Shown piece by piece: positions 22,446 to 34,496 of a stretch of DNA of 64,000 bases. A program made the position numbers and the translations under genes. The notes beneath the pieces are model-generated. The model ran no database searches. It was given only the letters and a program-made list of their open reading frames with translations, and was not told the DNA's origin. Each line of letters starts with the position of its first letter. Within the stretch, counting starts at the first letter, position 1. The stretch lies in the NCBI GenBank assembly GCA_026874595.1, contig CM049309.1:74136426-74200425 (forward strand). Direction: 5' to 3'. This DNA comes from Sipunculus nudus (lineage: Eukaryota > Annelida > Sipuncula > Golfingiida > Sipunculidae).

Positions 22446-22907
22446 CAATTGCTGAATTCGTTGCCAGGCTATGTCATGCCCATGATTAAGCGCTCAAGTG
22501 TATAACACCTTGTGGTACATATATTAAGATTCAAACTATAACTAACGTCGTAAAATTGTGTATAGAATTAAGAGTAAATCATTAAAGGGACCTATTCATA
22601 TATCAGGTATGTTAGATATTCACGAAATAGTGTTTTTTCCATAAAAGATAATGGTAACCACCGATATTTCGTTCTTAAACTATTAGCTTACTCCAGTACA
22701 CAACTGAATTATAAAGATTACAGCTGGCATGATCAGTGTTGCAAAAATATAAATCTAGAGCTCACGCCACCTGGTGACCGTAACGCGCGACTTTATCAAT
22801 CAAGATTTTTCACTGTGTTTACTCACACGCTGAAACATATAAAACAGGTCTGTCAGAGATAGAAAATTAAGTGTGCCGGGATTTTTTTGCTGTGTGTTTT
22901 GTATTTA

Positions 22908-22908
<1 letters not shown>
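22446..22908. other. Intergenic DNA, nothing recognised
   Basis: No coding signal or repeat seen. Confidence 0.45.

Positions 22909-22961
<53 letters not shown>
22909..22961. repeat. (TA)n array
   Basis: About 53 bp of TA dinucleotides. Confidence 0.95.
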
Positions 22962-22964
<3 letters not shown>

Positions 22965-23120
22965 TTGTGTTCCGATTGGTTTTTTTCCGCATTACACTTA
23001 GCGCGTCTGATATTTAACTGAATTAAATGTTTTCTTTTAAACAGTTTGATACATAACATATATATACACGTCAGTTGAATTTAATTATAGAAACAGCAAA
23101 TAATAATGTGTATTATTATA

Positions 23121-26100
23121 CTCCGTTCCACGACCCATGGGCCACCCGGTTTTTGCGAGAGAAAAAAAAATGAAATAAGATATCATAATAAATCTTACAA
23201 AATGGGGAAGATGAAACATCCGCCTAATTATCCATCATACATATAAAATTGTACGTTGCATGTTGTTTTCAAAATCGATTTTTTTTCTGAAATGTGAGAA
23301 TCAGTCTACAAACATTGCGACAGTTTTCCAAGAGGCGCTTGAAAACAAGGGGTCAAGGACGGTGCCCTGGATTGGTTGGAAGAGTTTATTTTACCAGAAG
23401 GGGTGAAATGATTTATGTTGTTGTTGTTATCGTGTTGTTGACCGAGTTGATCGTAAATTAGAATTGATTTACACATGTATAAATCCAATTTATAATGTAA
23501 ATTTAATAAGAAGAGGTTTAAATGTATGAGTGATGAGAGGACAGAGAGCAGATAATAAATATAATGAATGTTTGACATGTTTGTATGGGCCATGTTCACT
23601 GGAACAAGCATATAGGTCCAACCTTCTTCAGGGCTGAGGGACGTTTGTGAGAAGTTGTTCCTGTTGTAGGCCTATACAATATTTAAATCAGGCATGTTTT
23701 AAAAGCAGAATCTATAAAAGCCCATTAAAAATACTAAAAGCTCAGTTTTGTAATCAATATATTTATTAACGTTAAGTTTAATTGTACATAGAGACATTTA
23801 ATGAGACATTTAATATATATATTCTGTATTTTTCATTAATTGTATCACAATTATTTTTGTTCAAATCAGATGCATCTATAATACTGAAAAAAGTATAATA
23901 TATTCTGTATTTATTGAACACCATGCATGGACATCGCCTGCATGGAACCATTTTATGAATGTTTTACCATTCAACTCTTATTGTATTAATCCTCTTATCA
24001 AATACATGATATGCACTAATTATAATATATTTTGATATTGTTATATTATTCATTATATATATTCATATCATATATAATATACATCTATAATGTATTTCAT
24101 TTTATTTTATTATTCATTATATATTTTAAATTTGTCATATATATAATTATATATCAGGTATGTTCATCTGACTGAAGAAAAAATACAGAGCAGATATAAA
24201 ATATTATGTATATAGACATATGGGTGATACACGGGCGTATGAAAAGTAAGCCTAACAGCCGGGCTTACATTCTGGCATTTTAAAATAAAATATTATCTCT
24301 GCGTTATGTATAAGCGTTCAGGTTCCTTATTATAATTTTGGATAACTTCTGAAATTCACATAATTTCAAAAGTCCACAGATTGTCGCCAATTGTATGCTT
24401 ATGATAGGGCATGTGTTAGCACTGAAACTGGTGCACACAGACAATTTCCCGCCATAAAATCGCATGAATGAAACTATAAGTGCGCAAGACTTCGTGTACA
24501 GTAGGCCTATATAGGCCTATATACTACGATATACGAGTCTCTGATTGGCTCTCTTTATACGGCCGCTCCGTGCACCGTCTTTCCACCAATAGATAGGCAC
24601 GTATAGCTACAATAAAATTTAATCTGTCAATCAATTTCGCCAAAAATGAAAACGAGAAAAAACAACAGGGGGCACCTCGGTATAATTTCAAATTGTCAGG
24701 TATACTGCAAATAAGACTAACAAAAAATAATAAAACTTACAAGCCTTAATTTCACTCTGTCTTTCAGGATAGTGACGATCGAGAATATATAATTTCACCA
24801 ATGCTTCTTGAAGTCATTTATAGAAATCTTAAAGCGCATATAAAATGCTCTATTTCCATAAAATATAGGCCTATGTGGGAAGATGCCATGCAGAGAATTT
24901 AACAATGACCCGGGCGGACGGAACAATTTAGATCGACACTCCATTATTGACATTATTTTGGAATCAATGCAGGATTTACTGGATATACAAACATTGCCCT
25001 TGTTATAATAAAAAATATATATATAATATTATCGATTAACAACGGATTAACATTTTTTTCATAAAAAATGAGCTAACTGAGGTTGGGTGACATGCGTGTA
25101 TTGATCACTGCACCAGGTCTGCCGTGCACGGGAAGGAGATACATAAGTTGCATGTCCACTTATGCGATACGGATACGGATGCGGATCCGTTTTAAATCGC
25201 GCATATTGGATAAAGAAGGAGTGTGTCCACTTATATGGTGCGGTGTGCGTGCGGAAATATTCACATTTCTGACCAAAGAGGCTGCAGCGCACCCTCCAGG
25301 CACCATGAGCATAGACTGGTACCCTGCTCTATTATGGTCCTCAGCCAAGCAAAGAGACAGGCGTACAACGCCATTTTAAGTACTCCCAGTTGCAACTCCT
25401 GAACTACCTATAGACTGATTCCAACTTTAGTATGCACGCTTATACCGTTTATCAAGGACGTTCACGAGTTCTTGGTTGATTATCCGTGAAGATTTCTTAT
25501 AAAATCATTTTTTTAGTATAATTCTAGTTTTCAAATATTGAAGAATGAGTTGTTGCACAAAATTAAATGATGGATGCATAGATAATACGATATACTGAAT
25601 CTTTGATTTTCCACTGTACGTAGCAGTGATTTATTATTAATATCTATTAATCTAATAATTTATGTCACATTTAATATACAGTCTATTTTGGTAACTTCTT
25701 GGAACAAACGAAATGCTTATTTTTATCATATATAATATAAACTGGAGTAGGCACCAGTCTGCCAAGAGTACAAAATATGGCGTTGTACGCCCGTCTCTAT
25801 GGTTGGCCTTGAGCAGCGGTGCCATAATAGAGCGGGGTACCAGTCTACCATGAGCAAGGACCTGACACCCCCTCCCAAGTTGTCGTTTGGCACTGTTGCG
25901 ACTCTGTGACGTCATACCTCCCCTCCCGCTATGGTTGCCGCATGACAAGGTTCAGTGGTGCTGCGTTAAAAATGACTTAACAGCGTCTTTAGGTAAAATT
26001 ACTTTATTTCATTAATAATTTATGGGAAATAAATTAGGCGGTCTCTCACATCTATTGGTTCTTGCAACACTGAAGCCTGAAATTTAGTTTGTAACAAAAT

Positions 26101-26140
26101 AAATGGAAAAATCATGTGGACCATGGTTCGTGGAACGGAG
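23121..26140. mobile_element. Candidate TIR element with TA flanks, no transposase
   Basis: 23,121-23,144 and 26,117-26,140 are inverted copies matching at 22 of 24 positions (both start CTCCGTTCCACG read inward). Each is flanked by TA, as in Tc1/mariner-type insertions. Weaker similarity continues a few bases inward. The 3-kb interior is AT-rich and has no transposase-like frame; the longest frame (101 codons, minus) is low-complexity. Either this is a long non-autonomous element, or two solo copies of the same short element lie in opposite orientation. Another inverted repeat is nested at 25,302-25,857. Confidence 0.5.
25302..25857. repeat. Long inverted repeat, candidate MITE
   Basis: Arms of about 77-87 bp (25,302-25,378 and 25,771-25,857) are inverted copies with moderate divergence. 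Shared pieces are AGACTGGTACCC, GCTCTATTATGG, GAGACAGGCGTACAACGCCA and the GCTCATGGT end. The spacer of about 390 bp is AT-rich with no frame. This is the layout of a MITE; I did not find a clear target duplication. Confidence 0.65.
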
Positions 26141-26277
26141 TATAATATGATTTTTCAAATAACTTATTTGATGAAATGCGCTTGAGGTAAATTGAACTCA
26201 ATTAACATCATTGTATATGGACCATTAGGAATTATATTTCATGCATTCCCCAGGTTTGGTGCACAACGCTCTTTATA

Positions 26278-26922
26278 GGGCTGTCCCACTTAGGCGACTC
26301 TACAAGCGACTACAGGCGACCAGGCTGTCGCCTCATGGTCGCCGGGTGGTCGCCTGTATGGTGTCCTGTAGTCGCCTGAAGTCGCCCCAAGACGCGTGAC
26401 CTCGAAGCTGTCGCCTCTGGATTTTCAACATGTTCAAAATTCTCAGGCGTCAGCTTTTTTGTCGCAAGTGAGCGTAGCCTGTCTTCTTCTGGCGTAGGTG
26501 CTGTCGTTGGCTGTCGCCAGCTGACGCGGGTTGTCGTAGGTCCTGTCGCCAGGTGACGCGGGTTGTCGTGTGTGTTGTCGCGGGCTGTTGTTACTTGAAA
26601 CAAGGCCCATCCTTGTGTCCGGCTCCTCACAGAGCATACGGAAGAGAATCGTCGAAGCTTGTCGCGGTAGGACGTAGCAAGAATTCTGGTGTCGTAGGTT
26701 GTCGCCAGTGTGGTCTTAGGTTGTCGTAGATGAGGTCGTAGGTTGTCGTAGGTGATTGTTCTTTGTCGCGGCGACTGTGTCGCCGGTTGTCGGCAGCTTG
26801 TCGTCAGACAGTCGCCAGCCATTTGTAGCTTGTCGTAGACTATTGTCGTAGCGGAGGTCCTGTCGCCTGTTTTTTTTTTTGGCGACCATGAGGCGATAGC
26901 CTGGTCCTAAATGGGACAGCCC
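26278..26922. mobile_element. MITE-like element rich in GTCG motifs
   Basis: The ends are GGGCTGTCCCA read inward from both sides, with 16 of 17 terminal bases paired. A further inverted block of about 26 bases, ending CGCCTCATGGTCGCC, is offset by about 25 bases between the sides. The interior is filled with GTCGC, GTCGTAGG and GGCGAC motifs, giving strong strand asymmetry. A 170-codon minus-strand frame (26,310-26,822) is a by-product of this repeat composition. No transposase and no clear target duplication were seen. Confidence 0.7.
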
Positions 26923-26949
26923 CATTAGGCACTCACATGTACTCATATA

Positions 26950-27240
26950 CAGCTAGTCATCAGCCGAGACACCAGGGACAAGACCATATTCATAATACAT
27001 GCATGGGCGTCTGGTCCATGACCTGATAAACGCACGTGTACAGTTGGTAACAAAGCCCGTGAGACAAACACGACGCTGCATCACGAACTGCTCAACGTCA
27101 AGACGAGTCAATCGATCCTTGTACTGTAACTGGACCATTTGTAAACATGTAACGCAGGGATATTGTCTACCGTGGTGTATTCCGGTGGGAAAACAGGCTT
27201 TTTTCGCGTCATAAATGTTCTGTATTGTTCCTAAACTAGT
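26950..27240 (+). repeat. Dispersed repeat family D, copy 2
   Basis: This is the fullest copy of family D: GGTCCATGACC, AAAGCCCGTGAGACAAACA, TGCATCACGAACTGCTC, ATCGATCCTTGTACTGTAAC, AACGCAGGGATATTGTC and CGTCATAAATGTTCT in order. It matches parts of 13,195-13,795 and 46,495-46,700. Confidence 0.65.
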
Positions 27241-29274
27241 TTATAGTATGGAGTTGCCAAGCCTGATGATTGTTTTTCGAGCCATGTTCTCACGAGGTTA
27301 GAAAACGTATACGACTTCGACTTGACATACTGTTCTCGTTCTTGTTTTTCACTTGATATCAAATTTTATATAGAAAAACTTAGACCAGACCTTTTCCTCC
27401 TCATGGGCTCTAATAAAACTTTGCTTATCTGGTCCCCCATGTAACAGAAAACTGCCCCTGTTCATGTATTAAATTATCCTTAAACTGCCCTCGGTGTGGC
27501 TTTCATCAATAAACGTGTTTATTGTTCATTTATTTATTTATATGCATGAACATAAGATCTTACTTAAGTCAAGTATATAAATGAAAATATTTTAGGTATG
27601 TGCAACAGAAACGGGACATGTTTATTTAATTGTTCAAAATCTCGGTGCCCTCTTGGCAATGCTAATTAAACGTTTGGTCTAGAACTAGCACCAGACGCAC
27701 TTAGGCAACCGCGTGAAACAAGGTTATCCGCGAGTCATGTAATTGGTTCATTATTCATGCCAGGGTGGCTCCATGAATCAAGGTCTTTGAAAGCGTGGCT
27801 GTAACTGACTTTGTAGTATAACGATGCATGATCTCTAAAACACCGTTTCTGATATCCAATTCATTTTGATATGGTGCAGCTATGGGGTCTGACCTTCTGA
27901 TTAACTAACCATCCAAATGAATAAATTAAACATTGTTTGATGGATAATCTGAAATCCGTTGGGATAATCTGAAATCTATTTTAGATAAGTCCCGGGTTAC
28001 CTGAAGAGGTCAACCTGGAATCACTTCATCGGCATATCCTGTGAAAACAGGGAGCTTAATTTGCACTGCATGCAAATATAAGCGGAGAAGAAAGTCGACA
28101 AGCCTGTTAGGCCATACAATGAAATATTGCTCTCCGGAATCTAATTTTCAAGGATCAATTATTTCTTTGCTCTTGAAGATCAGGTCCCCGGTTTCTGAAG
28201 TCAATATGATCAGCTTGGATCTACACTGTGATTGTTTGAGAGGGGGACTTTAGCATCATGGTGAATGACCTAAAGCTGTTAAACAATCCCTGCTGGTCCT
28301 TTGTATTTTCAGCAGTGGCTTGGTATGCCTCATTTTGGACATTTGTTCTGGAATATCCTAAGGGACTTAACAAAATTTTGAAATCTGGTGAGAGTATATA
28401 TATTTACTGTTACTGTATATATACAGCTGAAATGCACTTAGGCCAAAATAAGTGACACAAAAGGAACATTTTGAGAACCTTTATGGAAACCTTTACTGTT
28501 TACAGTGTACTCCATTTTATGTTTGTTTTTAATTTGGTTATATTTGTGTTGTTATTTTTTAGTTATTTGGCATTATTTATGGGTTATAACCCAGTTTCAA
28601 GAAGTGTGGGATATTTTCAAAGATGCAAAAAATAAAAGAAGACCTTGCAAAAGCGTACTCAGTGATGGGTTTTACATATTTGGAGGGTTAAATGTATTTT
28701 ATATGTAGCGATTCAAATCATACAACGCGCAAAACAGTTTGTTAATAGAAAATAAGAAGGCTATGATTGGTAAAGTTATTATAGGTTATAAATCTATTAA
28801 CACATTTTTATGTAAAAAAAATCTGCAATTTTCCATTTTCGTTTTTGATGATAAGAAGATAATGCGGTTTTATTTCTAATGATTAGATGTTACTATTTTG
28901 GTGTCCAAACCTCTGCTTGCCCATGGCCTTCTCTTGTTTTAAACCGGCACTTTAATTACTCATTTAACTGAAATGCCAGGGCATTACGGAGATTGATTAT
29001 TCTTTAGACCAGTGCCTTCGATGTCACTTCCTGTTACCAGAGTAAATAGTATTTGTACTTTATGATGTTTTCTTTATATTACTACATTGCTATAAATCTC
29101 CTTTGACTTAGTATACGATAGTTTATTCTTTATAAAAAAATTAAAGGTTTAAGTCATACAAAAAAAATCATTTGCACTCCTATTTGTCATGGATGATTTT
29201 ACGTTTGCAAGAGCAGGTAGTTGGAACTTTTGCTAATTTGTGCTATGGCACCAAATTCCTGAAAGATTTCTTAA
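27241..29274. other. Intergenic DNA, nothing recognised
   Basis: About 2 kb without a recognisable gene or repeat. Frames of 65-70 codons (28,041, 28,258 and 28,505 on) lack motifs. GGATAATCTGAAATC is duplicated near 27,940 and 27,962. Confidence 0.5.
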
Positions 29275-29605
29275 AATCATGGAGAATGAACTAAATTAAT
29301 GTTGAGCATATACACCATTTCAAGAACTGAAGTGCATTTTTGTATTTTCTAGGCAAGCTGGCAGTATTCCAAGTAAAGCGTCTCGACCGGTAAGGAAAGA
29401 AAAAAATCGCCCGCTCGCACATTTTTTTTTTGGTGCCCAGAGTCCGTATTACAATTTTTATGAGGTTAAAGTGATAAACTTCCGAAAAAAAATTGAGCGG
29501 GAATTGAACCCTGGATAAGTCCTGTTGAAAGTCATGGCTAAAAATTAAATCAAGAACATTGCGAGAAGCGAGGAGCGAGAACATTGTCGGGTGGTTTATG
29601 GTACA
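29275..29605 (-). repeat. Dispersed repeat family B, copy 3 (fullest)
   Basis: This copy joins the two halves seen elsewhere. 29,275-29,460 matches 655-860, and 29,475-29,560 matches the pieces at about 5,990 and 15,830. On the minus strand GGGTTCAATTCCC near 29,500 fits a pol III B box, and no convincing A box was found. It is best explained as a tRNA-related SINE about 330 bp long with its head near 29,600. Confidence 0.6.
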
Positions 29606-29956
29606 AACGCTCTAAACGTCATTATTGCCTTCAACAGCGAGCGATTTCAAGCGACTTGGTGCAGTGTTCCTTTGCGGATTCGTGCTGTTCTAGCTGTCAC
29701 GTTCTTTCTCTTTTTTTAGGTTTTCCAATATTCGTCAAACCCTTTTATAATAATGTTTTGTTGCCCGCTCACCAGCAAAAAAAGACATAACGGCTTATGT
29801 GAACTCAAGAAAGAAAAACAAAGTCATGTAGCCTATATAATTGTTCATTCCCTGCCTAAAATTCTTGTTTGCCTAAAATTTTGTTCATGTGTAAATAGGA
29901 CCTGTGTGTCAAGCAGACGTTATTTTAAGAAAGAATTCAGGCTAATATGGTTTGTG

Positions 29957-30325
29957 TTTAGTTACGCCCTATATTTGTCCATGCAACACGGACCTGCCTT
30001 AAAGCGGGCTCTGGTTTTCTGTTGAAAAAGAGAAAGAGCGCCACTTCCGGTACTCCGGCTGCCGGCATTAAGAGATGAGCGGAGTATCGACGTGCTATAG
30101 ACACGGTCCGAGGAGAAGTGATGACGTACCAAGTCACAAATTACGAAGGCGACCAATCTATGCCGGAGGCTCAACACTCCAGAAATCAATAATAGATCTG
30201 GCCGCTCCCATTTGACATCTGCCTGAATCGGAATCATTGGAATCTTCTGTCCCAATATTGTTTTCCTTTTAAGCATTTCACGGAGAGGAACTACGTCAGA
30301 GCGCTATGAGAATATTGTATCCGTG
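29957..30325. repeat. Dispersed repeat family A, copy 3
   Basis: It aligns with 7,930-8,315 along most of its length (GTGCTATAGACACGG, CACAAATTACGAAGGCGACC, GGAGGCTCAACACTCC, GTCAGAGCGCTAT). A deletion is visible after CATCTGCCT relative to copies 1 and 2. Confidence 0.8.
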
Positions 30326-30969
30326 ATTATGGGGAATTAGGGATGGCCGCAGGCGGGGCTCCAAATTATCCTCATATATAGGTAACCCCACCCCCACTCA
30401 CACACCCAATAATTTTGGCAATGATGATTTTATTTTTTTTTATTGAATACATTATATGAAACAACATATGGAAAGTACCAATAATGAACATGTGAAACAT
30501 ATACTAACACACTGCACAAAAAAAGATAGAATGACAATGCACAGAAGTAAATACAGTAAGGCGACACTTAAACAGTTCAGAGACAATCTTATGTAGAGAA
30601 TTGATAATGGCCTATGGTAGTTTGTTTACCAGGTAATTTTATCTTACATTCTTCTATTCTTCAGGGAGTATAAATCAAATATTGACACTATAATGACAAA
30701 TGCATACTTATGTATATATAAAAAAGCAAGTCTTTGCATATTCAACAACAATAATATCTGTATCTAGAAACACAAAACATATATCTTAACTGTGGATATA
30801 TCTCAATGTCAAATTGTATAAACAAAAATATTTTTATGACATAAGTGGGCTCCACTTTTTTATTTATGTACAGATATAGTTCCATTTCTGTGGGCAATGT
30901 TTCTTTCAATGGTGTATATCTGTTCCATATATAGTTTATAATTGATGAAGTTTGGCATAATATATTTGC

Positions 30970-31071
<102 letters not shown>

Positions 31072-32581
31072 TTTAGCTAGTAATATAAGTGTATCTTACA
31101 GAGAATCATTTCTGTTGTTGAAGAAAATGGTTGTTTTGCTAAAGCAGTTTTCTCTAAGAAGTATCTTTTGGCTAATCAGCCACTTTTTCATTTGAGTAAA
31201 AATGTTTGTGTTTCGTTACAGTTGCATAATTGTTTCTTTCTCTTTTTTACAAAGTGATCAAAGTTCACTGGTTGCTTTCCCTATAGTAAATAACAGAGGG
31301 TTAAGAGCCATGGTTCTATGAATAAGTTTAAACTGAAATATTCTTAATATTTCTGATATTGTTATGCTTTTTATATTATTAAAGGCTTTATATATCAGTT
31401 CTTTGCAATCGCATTGCATGTCTTTATTTATCAATTGCTTTAGCGGGTTCTGTGCAGACATTCATTATTAAATCTTTGTACACTTTTTGTGAGATTTTCT
31501 TAGTATTCATTAAAATTTTTATATTCGGTTTACATGGATTGTTTAATGTGATTATCACTATCTGAGCATGCTTTAATTATTTTTTTTCCAACTTGCAAGA
31601 AGCATCAATTAAACTCATACGCTGCATTTGCCCTATTTTTAAATTAAATCTAATAATGAGTTCTGCATGTAATAGAAAAGTATATTGTTTGTTTGTATTT
31701 TTTAGGATATCATATAATTTCGTGACACCTGCATTATACATTTCTTTGATATACACAGTTTTCTGATCTACTTTGATATGCGAGTTCTAAAATAATTCTT
31801 GAATTAAAATTTCCTCTATAGAGTACACTTTTTTAAGTTATATTTACACCATGCATCAAAAACTTCCCTCCAGAATGGGCTATATAAATGATCATGAAGA
31901 TTTCATATGTCAGATCACCTAAGATTACATTTAAATATTAAGAACCCATTCCTTTAAACTGTACATCAACTATTTGTCTCCAGCCTAGGTCTAAGGGGCC
32001 AGATAAAAAATGCTTCACCCAAACTATTTTTAATGCATCAATTTTGGATTTTTATAATTATCATGTATAGTCCCCCTTTTTCAATAGGTGCTATGAGTGT
32101 GGTTCGTTTACTCCTACCTTGTTTGTCACATATGAATTTCCCAAGTAAAGATTCAATATCTTTTACATAAGTTGGGGATGGATTGGGAAATACTTGTAGT
32201 GCATATATCAGTTGTGATAATACATGTGCTTTTATAATAGTATTTTTTCCTGAAAGCGACATACCTCTATTTGACCATATATTATAATTGTTTTTATTTT
32301 ACTCAGTATTTCTTTAGAGTTGATATCTTTCATCTTTCTCCAGTCTGGAAAACAAAAATACCCAATATTTTTCTGGTTCAGAGCACCGTTTTAAACCTAT
32401 CTCTCTATGTTTTCTTTTTCATTGGCAAAAGGTGTCATAGGAATAACTACAGTTTTTTCTACATGAACTTTTAATCCAGATTTTTTTTTTTTAATTCGTC
32501 AAAAGTTCCTAGGAGTTATTTGAAAGCTTTAGTGCCTCCAGTAAGGGTAACAGCTGTGTCATCTGCATACTGAATTATTTA

Positions 32582-32740
32582 TAAGGAACAAATCCTGGAA
32601 GCCAGCAACACCCACCAGGAAACAACTAGCAGGCTTCATTTACACCTGAAGAAGGGGGCTGTACCCCCGAAAGCTTGTGTCAAGAGTGACAACACCAGCT
32701 AGTCCACATTAAGGTATCATATGTCTACTTCACTTACTCA
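32582..32740 (+). mobile_element. 159-bp insertion in the LINE RT domain, with target duplication
   Basis: The LINE reading frame is split just before its YADD motif. The flanks are TGAATTATTTA (32,571-32,581) and TGAATTAATTTA (32,741-32,752), 11 of 12 bases alike. Removing the insert rejoins the RT protein sequence from HKLI to QYADD, so the boundaries are well supported. The insert has no ORF. It carries a hammerhead-like fold, described separately. Confidence 0.75.
32634..32713 (+). ncRNA. Hammerhead-ribozyme-like motif (candidate)
   Basis: The core elements occur in order: CTGAAGA (32,646-32,652, fits CUGANGA), one extra A, a 5-bp G/C stem II (32,654-32,658 with 32,664-32,668), then GAAA (32,669-32,672). 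Stem III is formed by 32,672-32,680 and 32,692-32,700 (8 of 9 pairs), followed by the required U-H (T 32,700, A 32,701). Stem I is weak: two pairs next to the core and then short blocks separated by internal loops. Type I hammerheads with short stems are known from Penelope-like retroelements and retrozymes. The weak stem I and extra A mean that it may be inactive. Confidence 0.4.
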
Positions 32741-34085
32741 TGAATTAATTTATGTTCAGTACCTCCTATATTTACACCATTAATTTTAGGATTATTTCTT
32801 TTTTTAACGGCTAATATTTCTGAGGCAAGTATAAAGAGATATGGCTGATTATCCAAAAGATTTTTGTATTCTTATAAAATGTTAATTGATCCTGCGAAAT
32901 TTGTTTTGTGTCATAATCATTATTCCATTTGTGTCTTTTAATTTCAGGATTTATTTTTCTTCATAGTTTCTTTTTCCAAATCTAAAAAATAAGGTTTTAT
33001 TTATAAAAAAGTAGGTTTATCTCCTTTTGAAAACATCTGGATCTGCATCTAATTACCGCTCCTTTTGTCTCATTTTCAAATAAAAGTTTATGATTGTTCA
33101 CTGCAATATCCCATTTACATTTATCTTCAAAATTCTTAGTTTTATTATATTGACACTAGGCCTTATTCATTGCTCTCTATAATGTTATTAGTTTATTAGT
33201 GTACCTTCTCTTTTTGTTTGTCGAAAATGCTATGCTTTCACCTCTAATTTGGCACTTGATTGTGTCCCATAAAAGTGAGGGATTAGCTTCTTTATTGTCT
33301 TTTACATTCTTTAATCTGCTTAATATATGTTTCATCTTCGAGTAATGAACAATTAAATTTCCAATAACCCCGACCTCGTGGATGATTACTCAACATTAAA
33401 CTCATAAAAATAAGTGCATGATCTGTTTTATGTCCTGTTTAAATTTCAGTAGTGTCTGTATAACTGCAAAGACTATCACTGATAAGAAAGTAGTCAAGAC
33501 GGTAAAAAATAGGTTGAGGGTTGTATCTATGCCATGTGTATTTCAGGGTTCCTGGGTGTTGTGCCCTCCTCTGTCAACTGTGACAGTTCCATCCAAGGTA
33601 AAATAATTTGTCTAGATTTATCCTGAGTGTATTTATTATACCACCTTCTTTGTTTATTTCAGGGTTTAAAGTCACATTGATATCACCAACAATTATTAAT
33701 TTATCAACCTGTAGATCTTTTAATATAAAATAAGATTTAAAAAAGTCTGGTTCATCCTTATTTGGAGCATATACATTTACTAGTGTAATGTTATGAATTC
33801 CTGCTATAATATTGTGAATAAGAAATCTACCATATTTATCTCGCTTTATTTCTTTAACATGGATTCCTGCTTTATTTTAAATAAGTATACTAACTCCCTT
33901 TGCTTGATTAGTTCGATGACAAAAAAATATTTGGTTCCCCCACTCTGATCTCCATCTCACTTCATTTTCTGTACTACTATGTGTTTCTTGAAGGAGTGTG
34001 ATATATAATTTTTTCCTATTCAACCAATAGAATATTTCTTTTCTTTTTGTATGACTACCCATTCCTCTTACATTCATTGAAGCTA

Positions 34086-34496
34086 TATTTCATATGTCAG
34101 TCACAATTAATTGTTATTATCTTTAGTTTGTTAATCCCTGCATCCAACAAGATATTGAGTTTCATACTTTTTATTTTATCCATGGCACATATAGCATAAA
34201 TTCATATATAAATATACTGGTTTTCTCTTCTGAAGGTTTAAAGGTTTAAAGACATATTTCATTTCATATAGAATCATATATACAAAATACATGGAAACAA
34301 GAAAAATATGACAAATCTGAAACGTCTGTATGTTAGACTTCCTAGTCCTGACAAGCAGTAGACTCTGCTGTTATGGGTTATAGCAGAAAGAATGCCTGTC
34401 TGTTAATATGTTATTATTGAGTTATGTCACAGTCATGAGCTGCGTGACAAAATTCCATGGCTCTATTAAATAACTATCTTTAAAAATATTCCATGT
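34086..34496. other. Intergenic DNA, possibly upstream part of the minus-strand LINE
   Basis: No ORF1-like protein is recognisable on the minus strand. The element could begin here, but no boundary is visible. Confidence 0.3.

Noticed and set aside
26310-26822. 170-codon minus-strand frame
   Set aside because: It lies wholly inside the GTCG-rich MITE and its composition follows the repeat motifs. It shows no domain.
27999-28030. Second hammerhead-like core (CTGAAGA followed by a short stem)
   Set aside because: The stem is followed by GGAATC instead of GAAA, and no stem III is visible.
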